A stretch of 64,000 bases of DNA from Saccharibacillus sacchari DSM 19268 (lineage in GTDB: Bacteria > Bacillota > Bacilli > Paenibacillales > Paenibacillaceae). The notes beneath the pieces were generated by a model. The model saw only the letters and a list, made by a program, of their open reading frames with translations. It searched no databases and was not told the origin of the DNA. A program made the position numbers and the translations under genes. Each line of letters starts with the position of its first letter. The first letter of the stretch is position 1. The stretch spans positions 5,074,274 through 5,138,273 of the forward strand of contig NZ_KK073875.1 in the NCBI RefSeq assembly GCF_000585395.1. The letters are read 5' to 3'. This document shows, in pieces, positions 56,107-64,000 of the stretch.

Positions 56107-58764
56107 TTGTCCCTACTCCATCTCTTGACGCTGTCGCCGTTCTTGCTTGCCGTTTTACTCCCTTTTTTGGGAAAAGCGGTTCCCCGTTTGCACAAAGGAT
56201 GGTTCGCAGCCGCACTGTCGGCTTTTGTCTTCGCCATGCTGCTCGGCTACTTGGCCGATGTCGGCGACGGCTCCCCGATTGTCGAATCGTTCGACTGGAT
56301 TCCTTCACTCGGAATCTCGTTCACTGTCTATCTCGATGGATTGTCCCTGTTGTTTGCCTTAATGATTACCGGAATGGGGGTTCTTGTTGCCCTTTATTCG
56401 ATAGCGTATATGAGTGCTGCCAAGGAATCGTTAACGCGCTTTTATGTGTTTCTCTTGGTTTTCATGGGCGCCATGCTCGGGCTTGTTCTCTCGGACAACC
56501 TGCTGACGCTGTACGGATTCTGGGAACTCACCAGTATCACCTCGTTCTTGCTGATCGGCTACAAAAACGAGAAGCATCGATCGCGTTACGGCGCGCTCAA
56601 GTCGCTGCTGATCACGATGGCAGGCGGCCTCGGCCTGCTTAGCGGTTTCATTTTGCTGTATGTGATGAGCGGAACATACCGGATTCGAGAACTTTTCGAA
56701 GTCGGAGCACCTTTGATGTCACACCCTTTATTTTTGCCGGCCATGATCTTGATTCTGCTCGGCGCCTTCACCAAGTCGGCTCAATATCCGTTCCACATCT
56801 GGCTGCCTGACGCCATGGAAGCTCCGACTCCGGTCAGCGCTTACCTGCATTCCGCGACGATGGTCAAAGCAGGTCTCTATCTGGTTGCGCGGATGAGCCC
56901 GATTTTCGCAGGAACGGCGGAATGGTTCTGGATCGTCTCGCTTGGCGGATTGATTACTTTGCTGTATGGCTCGGTGGCTTCGCTCAAACAAACTGATCTC
57001 AAAGGCATTCTCGCCTATTCGACGATCAGCCAGTTGGGTTTGATCATGTCCTTGCTCGGCCTATCCTCTTTATCGGGTATTTTCGACGGAGAAGAGCGAT
57101 TGCTCTATGCCGCCGCCGGAACGGCAGCCATGTTCCATCTGCTGAATCATGCCGTATTCAAAGGCGCGTTGTTCATGGCTGCCGGCATCATCGATCACGA
57201 AACCGGCACGCGGGATATTCGCAAGCTCGGCGGACTCGCCCAGGTCATGCCGATCACGTTTACGATCTCGTTGTTCGGTACGTTTTCCATGGCGGGGATT
57301 CCTCCTTTCGGCGGATTCATCAGTAAAGAAATGTTCCTGGATTCCGTGATCGAACCTTTGCACGCCGGAGTATTCGGACTTTCGACATGGGCAGCCTTAT
57401 TCCCTGTCGTAGCCTGGATTGCCAGCGTATTCACGTTCGTGTATTCGGTCTTGTTCGTATTCCGAACCTTCTTGGGACCGCGCAAAAAACCGTTGATCAA
57501 CAAAAAGATTCACGAAGCCCCGCTTCTCATGGTGCTTCCTCCCGCATTATTGGCCGCCCTGGCGCTTATGCTTGGCCTTTTCCCGGGTACGGTCGCTTAT
57601 TCACTGATTCGTCCCGCTGCTGAAGCCATGATGCCGATCGTCACGGCTTCGGGAGACAGGCTTCCGATGGACATCAAGCTCTGGCACGGCTTCACGCCTG
57701 CGTTATGGATGACCATCGCCGTAGTCGCAGTCGGAATCCTTCTCGCCTTGACCGTACGACGCTGGATGAAGCTGTATGCTTTTATTCCGCGCCGGGTATC
57801 GATCAATCGGTTTTACGATATTAGTTTGCGCTTCTTCGAACACATCACGGTACGGGTAACTTCGCTTTACATGAACGGTTCGTCGCGCAGCTACGTCAAG
57901 TATATTCTCGGATTCATGATGCTTGTTCTCGGCTTTATCCTGTACATTTCGACCGATATCAGCTACAGGGTCGGCGCTTATGCGCAGATTGCGCCTTACG
58001 AGTGGATAATCCTGCTGGGCTTGGCTGCTGCGGCTCTCGCGGTTCCGTTCGCCAAATCCCGCCCTGTCGCCATCATTTTGACCGGATCGGTCGGATATCT
58101 GATGACGTTGATGTTCGTATTCCTGCGCGCGCCCGATCTGGCATTGACGCAAATGGTCGTTGAATCCATTTCGGTAACGTTGTACCTGCTCTGTTTCTAT
58201 CATCTGCCTAAACTGCGCACGGAAAGAAGGGCCGTACGTTTCCGTCTGCCGAACTTCCTGGTGGCGATCGCAGTCGGCGTGTTGATGACGCTCGTTGCGC
58301 TTGCCGTGCTGGGTACGAATCCGTTCGAACCCGTATCCGACTATTATGTTCGGGAAAGTTACGAATCGGCCGGCGGCAAAAATATCGTAAACGTCATCTT
58401 GGTCGATTTCCGCGGATTCGACACCATGCTCGAAATCATGGTACTCGGCGTCGGCGCGATCGGTATTTACAACATGATCAAGCTGCGCCGCAAAGCAACC
58501 GATGTCGGATCGCGTCACGTCTCTCACGAAGATGACGAATCCGATGACGTGGCCGATCGTTTCCGCAAAAATCAATACGGACACGACGGTCCGATTGAAG
58601 TCTCGCGCAAAAAGGAACCTTGGATCAACTGCGTGAGCGATCTGAACGACAAAGCGCCCGAACAGGAAAAGAACTCGGATTCCGATTTCGAGACCGAGCC
58701 TGATTCCGATTCGGAATCCGCAACTGACGAAAGCCGTAAGAAAGGAGGAGATCTGGATGCCTAG
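56107..58764 (+). CDS. mrpA: Mrp Na+/H+ antiporter subunit A
   Basis: Largest subunit of the multisubunit cation/proton antiporter, related to NuoL plus NuoJ-like parts. 885 residues. TTG 56107 is chosen because AAAGGAG lies 7-8 bases upstream and homologues begin near LSLLHLL; the frame is open to 56056. Many membrane segments; conserved proton-channel region FWELTSITSFLLIGY, KSAQYPFHIWLPDAMEAPTPVSAYLHSATMVKAG. The last ~85 residues are a hydrophilic acidic tail (DSDFETEPDSDSESATDES) beyond the usual end. Confidence 0.93.
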   Translation: MSLLHLLTLSPFLLAVLLPFLGKAVPRLHKGWFAAALSAFVFAMLLGYLADVGDGSPIVESFDWIPSLGISFTVYLDGLSLLFALMITGMGVLVALYSIAYMSAAKESLTRFYVFLLVFMGAMLGLVLSDNLLTLYGFWELTSITSFLLIGYKNEKHRSRYGALKSLLITMAGGLGLLSGFILLYVMSGTYRIRELFEVGAPLMSHPLFLPAMILILLGAFTKSAQYPFHIWLPDAMEAPTPVSAYLHSATMVKAGLYLVARMSPIFAGTAEWFWIVSLGGLITLLYGSVASLKQTDLKGILAYSTISQLGLIMSLLGLSSLSGIFDGEERLLYAAAGTAAMFHLLNHAVFKGALFMAAGIIDHETGTRDIRKLGGLAQVMPITFTISLFGTFSMAGIPPFGGFISKEMFLDSVIEPLHAGVFGLSTWAALFPVVAWIASVFTFVYSVLFVFRTFLGPRKKPLINKKIHEAPLLMVLPPALLAALALMLGLFPGTVAYSLIRPAAEAMMPIVTASGDRLPMDIKLWHGFTPALWMTIAVVAVGILLALTVRRWMKLYAFIPRRVSINRFYDISLRFFEHITVRVTSLYMNGSSRSYVKYILGFMMLVLGFILYISTDISYRVGAYAQIAPYEWIILLGLAAAALAVPFAKSRPVAIILTGSVGYLMTLMFVFLRAPDLALTQMVVESISVTLYLLCFYHLPKLRTERRAVRFRLPNFLVAIAVGVLMTLVALAVLGTNPFEPVSDYYVRESYESAGGKNIVNVILVDFRGFDTMLEIMVLGVGAIGIYNMIKLRRKATDVGSRHVSHEDDESDDVADRFRKNQYGHDGPIEVSRKKEPWINCVSDLNDKAPEQEKNSDSDFETEPDSDSESATDESRKKGGDLDA

Positions 58765-59182
58765 AGGCAGTGACGTTTTTCTGCAAAACATCTCCAAGAT
58801 CGTCGTGTTTATTATTTTGGCGTTCGCTTTGTATTTGTTTTTCACCGGCCACGGCAGTCCCGGCGGCGGTTTTATCGCCGGACTGATGAGTGCCGGTGCC
58901 CTGCTGCTGCTCGCGCTCGCTTACGATATCGAGACCGTGCGCAAGGTTGTCCCGATCGACTTCAAAATCGTTACGGCAGTCGGCTTGCTGATAGCCCTTT
59001 GCGGCGGAACCGGCTCATTATTGTTCGGCGAGCCGTTCCTGAAGCATGCTTTCGGTTATTTTCAACTCCCTCTGCTCGGCGAAACCGAGCTCCATACGGC
59101 CTTGATTTTCGATCTGGGCGTTTATCTGGCAGTCGTGGGCGTGACCATGACGATTCTGCTCACGATCGGAGAGGATAACTGA
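58757..59182 (+). CDS. mrpB: Mrp antiporter subunit B
   Basis: 141 residues, four membrane segments, GHGSPGGGFIAGL signature of MnhB/MrpB. Overlaps mrpA by 8 bp, with GGAGG in the end of mrpA as ribosome-binding site. Confidence 0.95.
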   Translation: MPRGSDVFLQNISKIVVFIILAFALYLFFTGHGSPGGGFIAGLMSAGALLLLALAYDIETVRKVVPIDFKIVTAVGLLIALCGGTGSLLFGEPFLKHAFGYFQLPLLGETELHTALIFDLGVYLAVVGVTMTILLTIGEDN

Positions 59183-59538
59183 TGGAAGTCGTCGTAGCCG
59201 TGATCGTCGGCGTGTTATTCGCCGTCGGAATCTATCTGATTTTAACTCAGGACTTATTGCGGATCGTGCTCGGCACCTCGCTGCTGACCCATGCCGTGCA
59301 TTTGCTTTTGATGGCCATGTCCATGCTTAAGACCGGTGCGGCGCCGCTGCTCGGTCGGGGCAAAGAAGAATTTGTCGACCCGCTGCCGCAAGCTTTGATT
59401 CTGACTTCGATCGTCATCAACTTCGGAATCACCGCCTTTTTCCTTGTTTTGTCTTATCGGGCTTATCAGAAGCTGGATACGACCGACATGGATCGGATGC
59501 GCAGCGAATCTTCCAAACATAGGGGGCGTCGCCGATGA
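59182..59538 (+). CDS. mrpC: Mrp antiporter subunit C
   Basis: 118 residues, NuoK-like with three membrane segments; conserved GIYLILTQDLLRIVLGTSLLTHAVHL and DPLPQALILTSIVI. Start overlaps the mrpB stop (TGATG). The C-terminal end is polar and basic. Confidence 0.95.
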   Translation: MEVVVAVIVGVLFAVGIYLILTQDLLRIVLGTSLLTHAVHLLLMAMSMLKTGAAPLLGRGKEEFVDPLPQALILTSIVINFGITAFFLVLSYRAYQKLDTTDMDRMRSESSKHRGRRR

Positions 59539-61013
59539 ACAACTGGGTAGTCGCTCCACTCTTGATTCCGTTGTTTACAGCCGTTTTGCTCATTTTTCTG
59601 CATAATAAACTCAAGCTGCAACGCTGGATTAGCCTGCTCAGTTCTCTGCTGAACGTCGCGGTTGCGATCTATCTGATCGTCCAAGTCCGTACTGACGGCA
59701 TTCAGACGCTCAACATGAGCGGTTGGGCGCCTCCTTATGGCATCGTGCTTGTCGCGGACATGTTCGCCGTGCTGCTGGTATTAGCCGCTTCCATCGTTAC
59801 CGCATGCTGTCTTTGGTACTCATTCCGCGGCATCGACGAAGAACGGGAACGACATTATTTTTATTCGCTCGTTCACTTTATGATTGCCGGGGTTAACGGT
59901 TCCTTCCTGACCGGCGACCTGTTCAACCTGTTCGTCTGCTTCGAGTTGATGTTGATGGCCTCCTATTCTCTGATTGTGCTGGGCGGGACCAAACGTCAAT
60001 TCCGCGAGACGCTGCACTATATTTTGATCAATGTATTGTCTTCGACACTGTTCGTCGCTTCCGTCGCTTATTTGTACGGAGCAACGGGAACTCTGAATCT
60101 GGCGCATCTGTCGATGCGGATCGCCGAAAGCGGACAGACCGGACCCATTACGGTCGTCTCCGCGCTGCTGCTTGTCGTATTCAGTGTCAAAGCCGGGCTG
60201 TTCTTGTTCTTCTGGCTGCCCGGCTCCTACGGTGCCCCGCCTGCTGCCATCTCCGCCTTGTTTGGTGCTCTGTTGACCAAAGTCGGGATGTATGCGCTGA
60301 TTCGGACGTTTACCCTGATCTTCTATCATGAAGTCCAGGTCACCCATATGCTGATTGGGACGATGGCTGTCGCCACGATCATACTCGGAGGATTCGGTGC
60401 CGTTTCCCAGACCAATGTTAACCGTATTCTCGGCTATAACGTGATCGCCAGCATCGGATTTATCTCGCTCGCCCTTGCCGTTTCCAATGCCGACGCCCTG
60501 CAAGGTGCCGTATTCTACCTGATCCACGATATGATCGTCAAAGCCTTGTTGTTCCTGTTGGCCGGCATATTGGTTGCGGAAACGGGAACGGAGCGTATCA
60601 ATCGAATGGGCGGCGTACTGAGTCATTCCCCGCTGCTCGGCTGGATGTTCTTGATCGCTTCGCTAGCGGTTGTAGGCATTCCTCCGCTCAGCGGTTTCCC
60701 GGGCAAGCTCCTGATCATTCAGGGCAGCCTGGAAAACGGCCAGTACGTCATTGCTGCGGCAGGCGTGCTGTTGACCCTGATGTTGATGTACTCGCTGATC
60801 AAGATTTTCATCCTCGGATTCTGGGGCAAAGCACGACGGCCGCGAGAAGCGCATTGGAAGCAATCCCGCAAGCTGCTGCTCGCTTCAGCGCCGCTGATGA
60901 TGTTGATCATTCTGCTCGGGATCTTTGCGGAATCGGTCATGCCGTATATCACGAGCGCTTCAAACGTGTTAACCGACCCGTCGATCTATATTCAAGCCGT
61001 ATTTAAGGAGTAG
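59535..61013 (+). CDS. mrpD: Mrp antiporter subunit D
   Basis: 492 residues, NuoN/NuoL-like with about 14 membrane segments. Conserved Glu in LFVCFELMLMASYSLIVLGG and Lys in SVKAGLFLFFWLPGSYGAPPAAISALFGALLTKVG belong to the proton path. ATGA overlap with mrpC. Confidence 0.95.
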   Translation: MNNWVVAPLLIPLFTAVLLIFLHNKLKLQRWISLLSSLLNVAVAIYLIVQVRTDGIQTLNMSGWAPPYGIVLVADMFAVLLVLAASIVTACCLWYSFRGIDEERERHYFYSLVHFMIAGVNGSFLTGDLFNLFVCFELMLMASYSLIVLGGTKRQFRETLHYILINVLSSTLFVASVAYLYGATGTLNLAHLSMRIAESGQTGPITVVSALLLVVFSVKAGLFLFFWLPGSYGAPPAAISALFGALLTKVGMYALIRTFTLIFYHEVQVTHMLIGTMAVATIILGGFGAVSQTNVNRILGYNVIASIGFISLALAVSNADALQGAVFYLIHDMIVKALLFLLAGILVAETGTERINRMGGVLSHSPLLGWMFLIASLAVVGIPPLSGFPGKLLIIQGSLENGQYVIAAAGVLLTLMLMYSLIKIFILGFWGKARRPREAHWKQSRKLLLASAPLMMLIILLGIFAESVMPYITSASNVLTDPSIYIQAVFKE

Positions 61014-61499
61014 ATGCCTTTGGCTTTTCAACTGTTGCTCAATCTGGTCATTGCCTTCGTCTGGATGCTGCTTATGCGCGACATGACGATATCCGGCTTC
61101 CTTGTCGGGCTGTTGATCGGATTGCTGCTGATGACGCTGATGCGACGATTTTTCCCTCAACCTTTTTATCCGCGAAAAGTGTGGGCTTGCGTCAAACTGC
61201 TCGGACTGCTGCTGAAAGAATTGATTGTTTCTTCATTCGCCGTCATTGTCCAGATTATCAAGCCCAAATTGACGCTGTCGCCGGGAATTTTCGCTTACGA
61301 AACCGATTTGAAACCCGGCTGGGAGCTGACGCTTTTATGCGGACTCATGAACCTGACTCCCGGCACCTTGCTGCTCGAAGTCAGTCATGACGAAAAGACG
61401 CTGTACATTCATGCCATGGATATGAAAGAAGCGCATAGCGTGGAAAAACATATTCGCGAAACGTTCGAAAAAGCCATCATGGAGGTGACCCGAAGCTGA
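61014..61499 (+). CDS. mrpE: Mrp antiporter subunit E
   Basis: 161 residues with two to three N-terminal membrane segments and a soluble C-terminal part (GLMNLTPGTLLLEVSHDEKTLYIHAMD). ATG directly after the mrpD stop, AAGGAG 3 bases upstream; a TTG two codons later would give better spacing. Confidence 0.93.
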   Translation: MPLAFQLLLNLVIAFVWMLLMRDMTISGFLVGLLIGLLLMTLMRRFFPQPFYPRKVWACVKLLGLLLKELIVSSFAVIVQIIKPKLTLSPGIFAYETDLKPGWELTLLCGLMNLTPGTLLLEVSHDEKTLYIHAMDMKEAHSVEKHIRETFEKAIMEVTRS

Positions 61500-61789
61500 T
61501 GCAAACCGTACTGCTCATTTCGATGATGCTGCTTGCCTTGGCGATCGGCGGATGCCTCTACCGGGTACTCAAAGGCCCTTCGATCGCCGACCGAATCGCC
61601 GCGCTGGACACGATCGGAGTCAATGTGGCTGCCGAGGTTGCCATTGCCGGCGCTTACACACGCTCTACGGCCTACTTCGAATTGGTGCTGCTGATGGGCA
61701 TTCTGGCTTTTATCGGGACCGTGGCCTTGGCTCGTTACATGGAAAGGGGGCGGGTGCTGGATGCTCCAGACGATTCAACTCCTGATTGA
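61499..61789 (+). CDS. mrpF: Mrp antiporter subunit F
   Basis: 96 residues, three membrane segments, RVLKGPSIADRIAALDTIGVNV signature. Overlaps mrpE by one base and mrpG by 29 bp. Confidence 0.95.
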   Translation: MQTVLLISMMLLALAIGGCLYRVLKGPSIADRIAALDTIGVNVAAEVAIAGAYTRSTAYFELVLLMGILAFIGTVALARYMERGRVLDAPDDSTPD

Positions 61790-62261
61790 ATGGTTGTCGG
61801 TGCTGCTGATCCTGCTCGGCGCCCTGCTCAGCGTATTCAGCGCCTTTGGCCTGATTCGTCTGCCCGATGTCTATTTACGATCGCATGCCGCCACGAAAAG
61901 CGCGACGCTCGGCGTGCTGTGCGTGCTGACGGGCGTGTTCCTGTATTTCGCATCCAGCATGCAAACCGCCAGCATGAACATCTTGCTCGGCATCGTATTC
62001 TTTTTCATCACCGCTCCGGTTGCCGGGCATCTGAACGGACGGGCTGCCCACCGAAGCGGCGTTCCTCTTTGGACGGGCAGCATTCAGGACGAACTCGCCG
62101 AAGCCGCCAAAGCGGCAGGCGTACCCGATGCCGGAACGTCCGGAGCCGCCATGTCCGACGCTGCAAAACCCGACGGCATGCCCGGCGAACCGCCGACGCT
62201 TAAGGAACCTTCCGAGCAGCAAAGCGGACGCCAAGAGCCTCCGGAACCGAAAGAAAAGTAA
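61761..62261 (+). CDS. mrpG: Mrp antiporter subunit G
   Basis: 166 residues. The first ~105 are the MnhG domain (FGLIRLPDVYLRSHAATKSATLGV; three membrane segments). They are followed by a ~60-residue Ala/Pro/Glu-rich hydrophilic tail not typical of the family. Ribosome-binding site AGGGGG inside mrpF. Last gene of the operon. Confidence 0.94.
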   Translation: MLQTIQLLIEWLSVLLILLGALLSVFSAFGLIRLPDVYLRSHAATKSATLGVLCVLTGVFLYFASSMQTASMNILLGIVFFFITAPVAGHLNGRAAHRSGVPLWTGSIQDELAEAAKAAGVPDAGTSGAAMSDAAKPDGMPGEPPTLKEPSEQQSGRQEPPEPKEK

Positions 62262-62270
62262 ATCGATCTT

Positions 62271-62341
62271 AAAAAAGCGCTTTTCGTCGTGAACCTCTCT
62301 TCCTTATGGAAGGATCGTTCATCGCCGAAAAGCGCTTTTTT
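62271..62341. terminator. Bidirectional terminator between mrpG and the methyltransferase gene
   Basis: 16-bp perfect inverted repeat, AAAAAAGCGCTTTTCG (62271-62286) and its complement (62326-62341), with an inner TTCC/GGAA stem. A-run and T-run allow use on both strands. Confidence 0.9.
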
Positions 62342-62392
62342 CAACCGGAATCGAGGTATAGGACACTGGCTTATCCGTTGTATGTACAGGCG

Positions 62393-63109
62393 TCAAGGCT
62401 TGCGGAACGTTAATCGATACTTCGCTCCTTTGCAGACTTCCTCGTACTGAACATCCAGCATGCCGGCAGGAAGCATCGTCAGAATATCGGGACGCCGAGG
62501 GTCTGTTTTTTTAGCCAGGGAAATCCTCGGCTTCCGTTCGCGCTTATGCCGATCGGTTTCGTCTGCGATCAGCAGCTTGGTCCCGCTTTTGGCGACCCGA
62601 ATCATTTCGCGCAGCGCTTTGGAGGGATCGCTGAAGTCGGCCAGTCCGCCGACATGATATACGCAATCGAACGACTCGCTGCGAAAAGGCAAATGCTCCG
62701 CTTCACCATGAACCAACTCCGCTTCCATGCCCCACTCCTTCAAATGTCTGGCAGCTTGACGCAGCATCGCTTGGGACAAATCCAAGCCGTACAACCGCGT
62801 ACCCGCGGGCAAGATCGGCAAATTCGCCCCGGTCCCGACCGAAATCTCCAACACGCGATCACCGCGCCGAATGTTCAGTTCGGACAGGAAGGTCCAGCGA
62901 TAATGAATCTCTCCTCCGAAACGAAGCTTCAAATATAAGCGATACGCAAACGCATGGAAGCGCGCCAGCTTATCGGCCAAAGCCATTGCCCTGGCGTTGG
63001 TCAGTTCCATCCCCTGCGGCCGAACGGCGTGCACAAACCCGTCCTCGGTGCGCGGCAGCGGATAGGATTCCGGCTGTGTATATTCCGAAATCCGCGTCGA
63101 ATCGAACAT
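62393..63109 (-). CDS. Class I SAM-dependent methyltransferase
   Basis: 238 residues from ATG 63109 (GGGAGG upstream; an earlier ATG is rejected). SAM motif VLEISVGTGANLPIL, acidic loop LYGLDLS, EAEHLPFRSESFDCVYHVGGLADFSDP, and LLIADET, a UbiE-like arrangement. The substrate is unknown. A single-gene unit convergent with the mrp operon. Confidence 0.9.
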   Translation of the reverse strand: MFDSTRISEYTQPESYPLPRTEDGFVHAVRPQGMELTNARAMALADKLARFHAFAYRLYLKLRFGGEIHYRWTFLSELNIRRGDRVLEISVGTGANLPILPAGTRLYGLDLSQAMLRQAARHLKEWGMEAELVHGEAEHLPFRSESFDCVYHVGGLADFSDPSKALREMIRVAKSGTKLLIADETDRHKRERKPRISLAKKTDPRRPDILTMLPAGMLDVQYEEVCKGAKYRLTFRKP

Positions 63110-63261
63110 AAGGTTTCCTCCCGACTTTTCTAATTGCCTAAAGCCGATTTCCGTCTTCCCGTTCATTGTAACGCCAACCTCTCCCCAGCGGCTCCACCGA
63201 GCGATTGAACTTCATCTCCGTCTTGAGTCCTACGCGACTCCGATCGACTGATCAAGTTGCA

Positions 63262-63290
63262 GCAAAAGCCGCAGGCATACGCCGCGGCTT
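63262..63290 (-). terminator. Terminator after the L7/L12-like gene
   Basis: 7-bp stem AAGCCGC/GCGGCTT with an 11-base loop and TTGC after it on the minus strand; short T-run. Confidence 0.6.
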
Positions 63291-63317
63291 CCTAGCTGGC
63301 TTATCATTGTTGGATTG

Positions 63318-63632
63318 TTAGAGCGATTCTACGTAGTTTTTAGCTTCTTTCAGCGAAAAGTTGTACATTTCCCTTGCTTCTTTGATCGCTTCGATCTTGC
63401 GCCCTTTGGCTACGAGCGAACGCAGCATCTCGTCGCCTTCCGAGGAAGATCTTGGTGCTTGTTCGCCATCACTTGATCCCATCATGGACGAAGGGCGATG
63501 GAAGCGCGGCGAATCGGCGAGCCGATTGATCTCCTCGCGTAAACTTCTTACCTCAAAACGCAGGCCGATAACCATCAGCATCAGCGAAAAAACAATAATC
63601 GCCAAAACGATGGTCGTAAAATCGAATTCCAT
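63318..63632 (-). CDS. Membrane-anchored protein with L7/L12 C-terminal-like domain
   Basis: 104 residues from ATG 63632 (AAGGAGG upstream). One N-terminal membrane segment (about 5-24), a short coiled-coil helix (EVRSLREEINRL), a Ser-rich linker, and a C-terminal segment LVAKGRKIEAIKEAREMYNFSLKEAKNYVESL. That segment matches the ribosomal L7/L12 C-terminal fold. Function unknown; not a ribosomal protein. Confidence 0.85.
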   Translation of the reverse strand: MEFDFTTIVLAIIVFSLMLMVIGLRFEVRSLREEINRLADSPRFHRPSSMMGSSDGEQAPRSSSEGDEMLRSLVAKGRKIEAIKEAREMYNFSLKEAKNYVESL

Positions 63633-63748
63633 GGACGATACCTCCTTTGAAACCATGCTCGACGAAGATGTCGAGGAAGTTCTATTTGAAGGGGAAGCTT
63701 AAAACAGAAAAATCCTCGGCATTCGGGCTTGCATGTTTTCCTTTTTTA

Positions 63749-63776
63749 AAAATAGGATTCACTTCCGTTAATTCAA
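63749..63776 (-). promoter_or_regulatory. Candidate promoter of the L7/L12-like gene
   Basis: Minus-strand -35 TTGAAT (63771-63776), 16-bp spacer, -10 TATTTT (63749-63754). Confidence 0.4.
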
Positions 63777-63876
63777 GTTTGTCTGCTTTCATTATACACG
63801 TATGGGCATGGAAAACCGATTCTATCGTTAGTATGTATAGCGGAAAAAAGAGTTGCATATTGCACAGTCGGTTCGT

Positions 63877-64000
63877 TTATTTGATGTTTATATTCATTGC
63901 GGAACGGGCCATTTTTTCTTTCAAGATCTCGTGGAATGTTCGTTCCTGGTCGCCGTTGGTGTTTTTCTGAGGCGATGCTGCCGGTTGCGGTCTGGTGTAT
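63877..64000 (-). CDS. 3' end of an unidentified gene running off the right edge
   Basis: The last ~40 codons read ...RPQPAASPQKNTNGDQ then ERTFHEILKEKMARSAMNIN.. and TAA at 63877-63879. A disordered Pro/Gln/Asn stretch followed by an amphipathic helix is plausible protein. The start lies beyond the window. Not recognised. Confidence 0.5.
   Translation of the reverse strand, partial: YTRPQPAASPQKNTNGDQERTFHEILKEKMARSAMNINIK

Noticed and set aside
57703-58845. 380-codon minus-strand ORF
   Set aside because: Antisense of the mrpA 3' half and the start of mrpB.
63647-63970. 107-codon plus-strand ORF at the right end
   Set aside because: No ribosome-binding site, hydrophobic/Ser-rich random look. 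It overlaps the upstream region of the L7/L12-like gene and the better-supported minus-strand partial CDS.
1-64000. CRISPR array or defence system
   Set aside because: No regularly spaced repeats with unique spacers, and no cas, restriction or toxin-antitoxin genes were seen.

Overview
The window is about 64 kb of a low-to-mid-GC Firmicute chromosome from the Paenibacillaceae (Paenibacillus or a near relative such as Saccharibacillus). The evidence is the gene order: hom-thrB-pheA, spo0B-obg, rpmA-prp-rplU, minCD, mreBCD-radC-maf, folC-valS, hemAXCDBL, ysxC-lonA-clpX-tig. This is the classic Bacillales core order, but with RNase G, murC and ispG at Paenibacillaceae-like positions. Almost everything from 1 to 40.9 kb is on the minus strand, co-oriented with an rRNA operon whose 16S gene begins just beyond the left edge. 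Only its tandem promoters and leader are visible, at 1-311.

Layout. 1-311: rRNA promoter region. 386-4385: threonine/phenylalanine genes under one promoter, ending in a 30-codon small ORF enclosed by a stem. 4647-7011: obg and spo0B, with a large palindrome after obg. 7034-8188: rplU-prp-rpmA with an L21-type leader. 8193-13693: rng, minCD, mreBCD. 13724-20935: radC, maf, murC, folC, valS, the last behind a valine T-box. 21413-30838: rluA-type gene, hemL, hemB, cobA-hemD fusion, hemC, sirC, hemX, hemA, which together make heme from glutamyl-tRNA and also allow the siroheme branch. 30882-40.9 kb: an unknown protein, ysxC, lonA, ispG, clpX, clpP, tig and a YsoA-like protein, a proteolysis and folding cluster.

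41.0-44.9 kb is an accessory stretch. It has a truncated RadC-like remnant, an AT-rich block with two secreted proteins (one YrpD-like, one with a stalk domain), a tRNA-Arg(UCU), and a second stalk-domain protein on the other strand. 44.98-52.3 kb is a carbohydrate ABC importer (two permeases, lipoprotein) with a YesM/YesN-type two-component system, preceded by a near-perfect cre operator. 52.5-55.7 kb carries a MarR-GNAT fusion regulator, a secreted type II asparaginase and a GNAT protein that appears to lack an internal helix. 55.15-56.04 kb holds copies of a palindromic dispersed repeat flanking that GNAT gene. 56.1-62.26 kb is a complete Mrp Na+/H+ antiporter operon (mrpABCDEFG). The right end has a methyltransferase, a membrane-anchored L7/L12-C-terminal-like protein and the 3' end of an unidentified gene.

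I did not find a clear undescribed multi-gene system such as a new defence island. The most interesting leads are the sORF-in-a-stem after pheA, the palindromic repeat family around the GNAT gene, the absence of spoIVFA/spoIVFB from between minD and rplU, a 35-bp motif shared by the hemB and tig upstream regions, and the broken start of the YsoA-like gene. Gene functions come from reading protein motifs. No database search or folding program was run.
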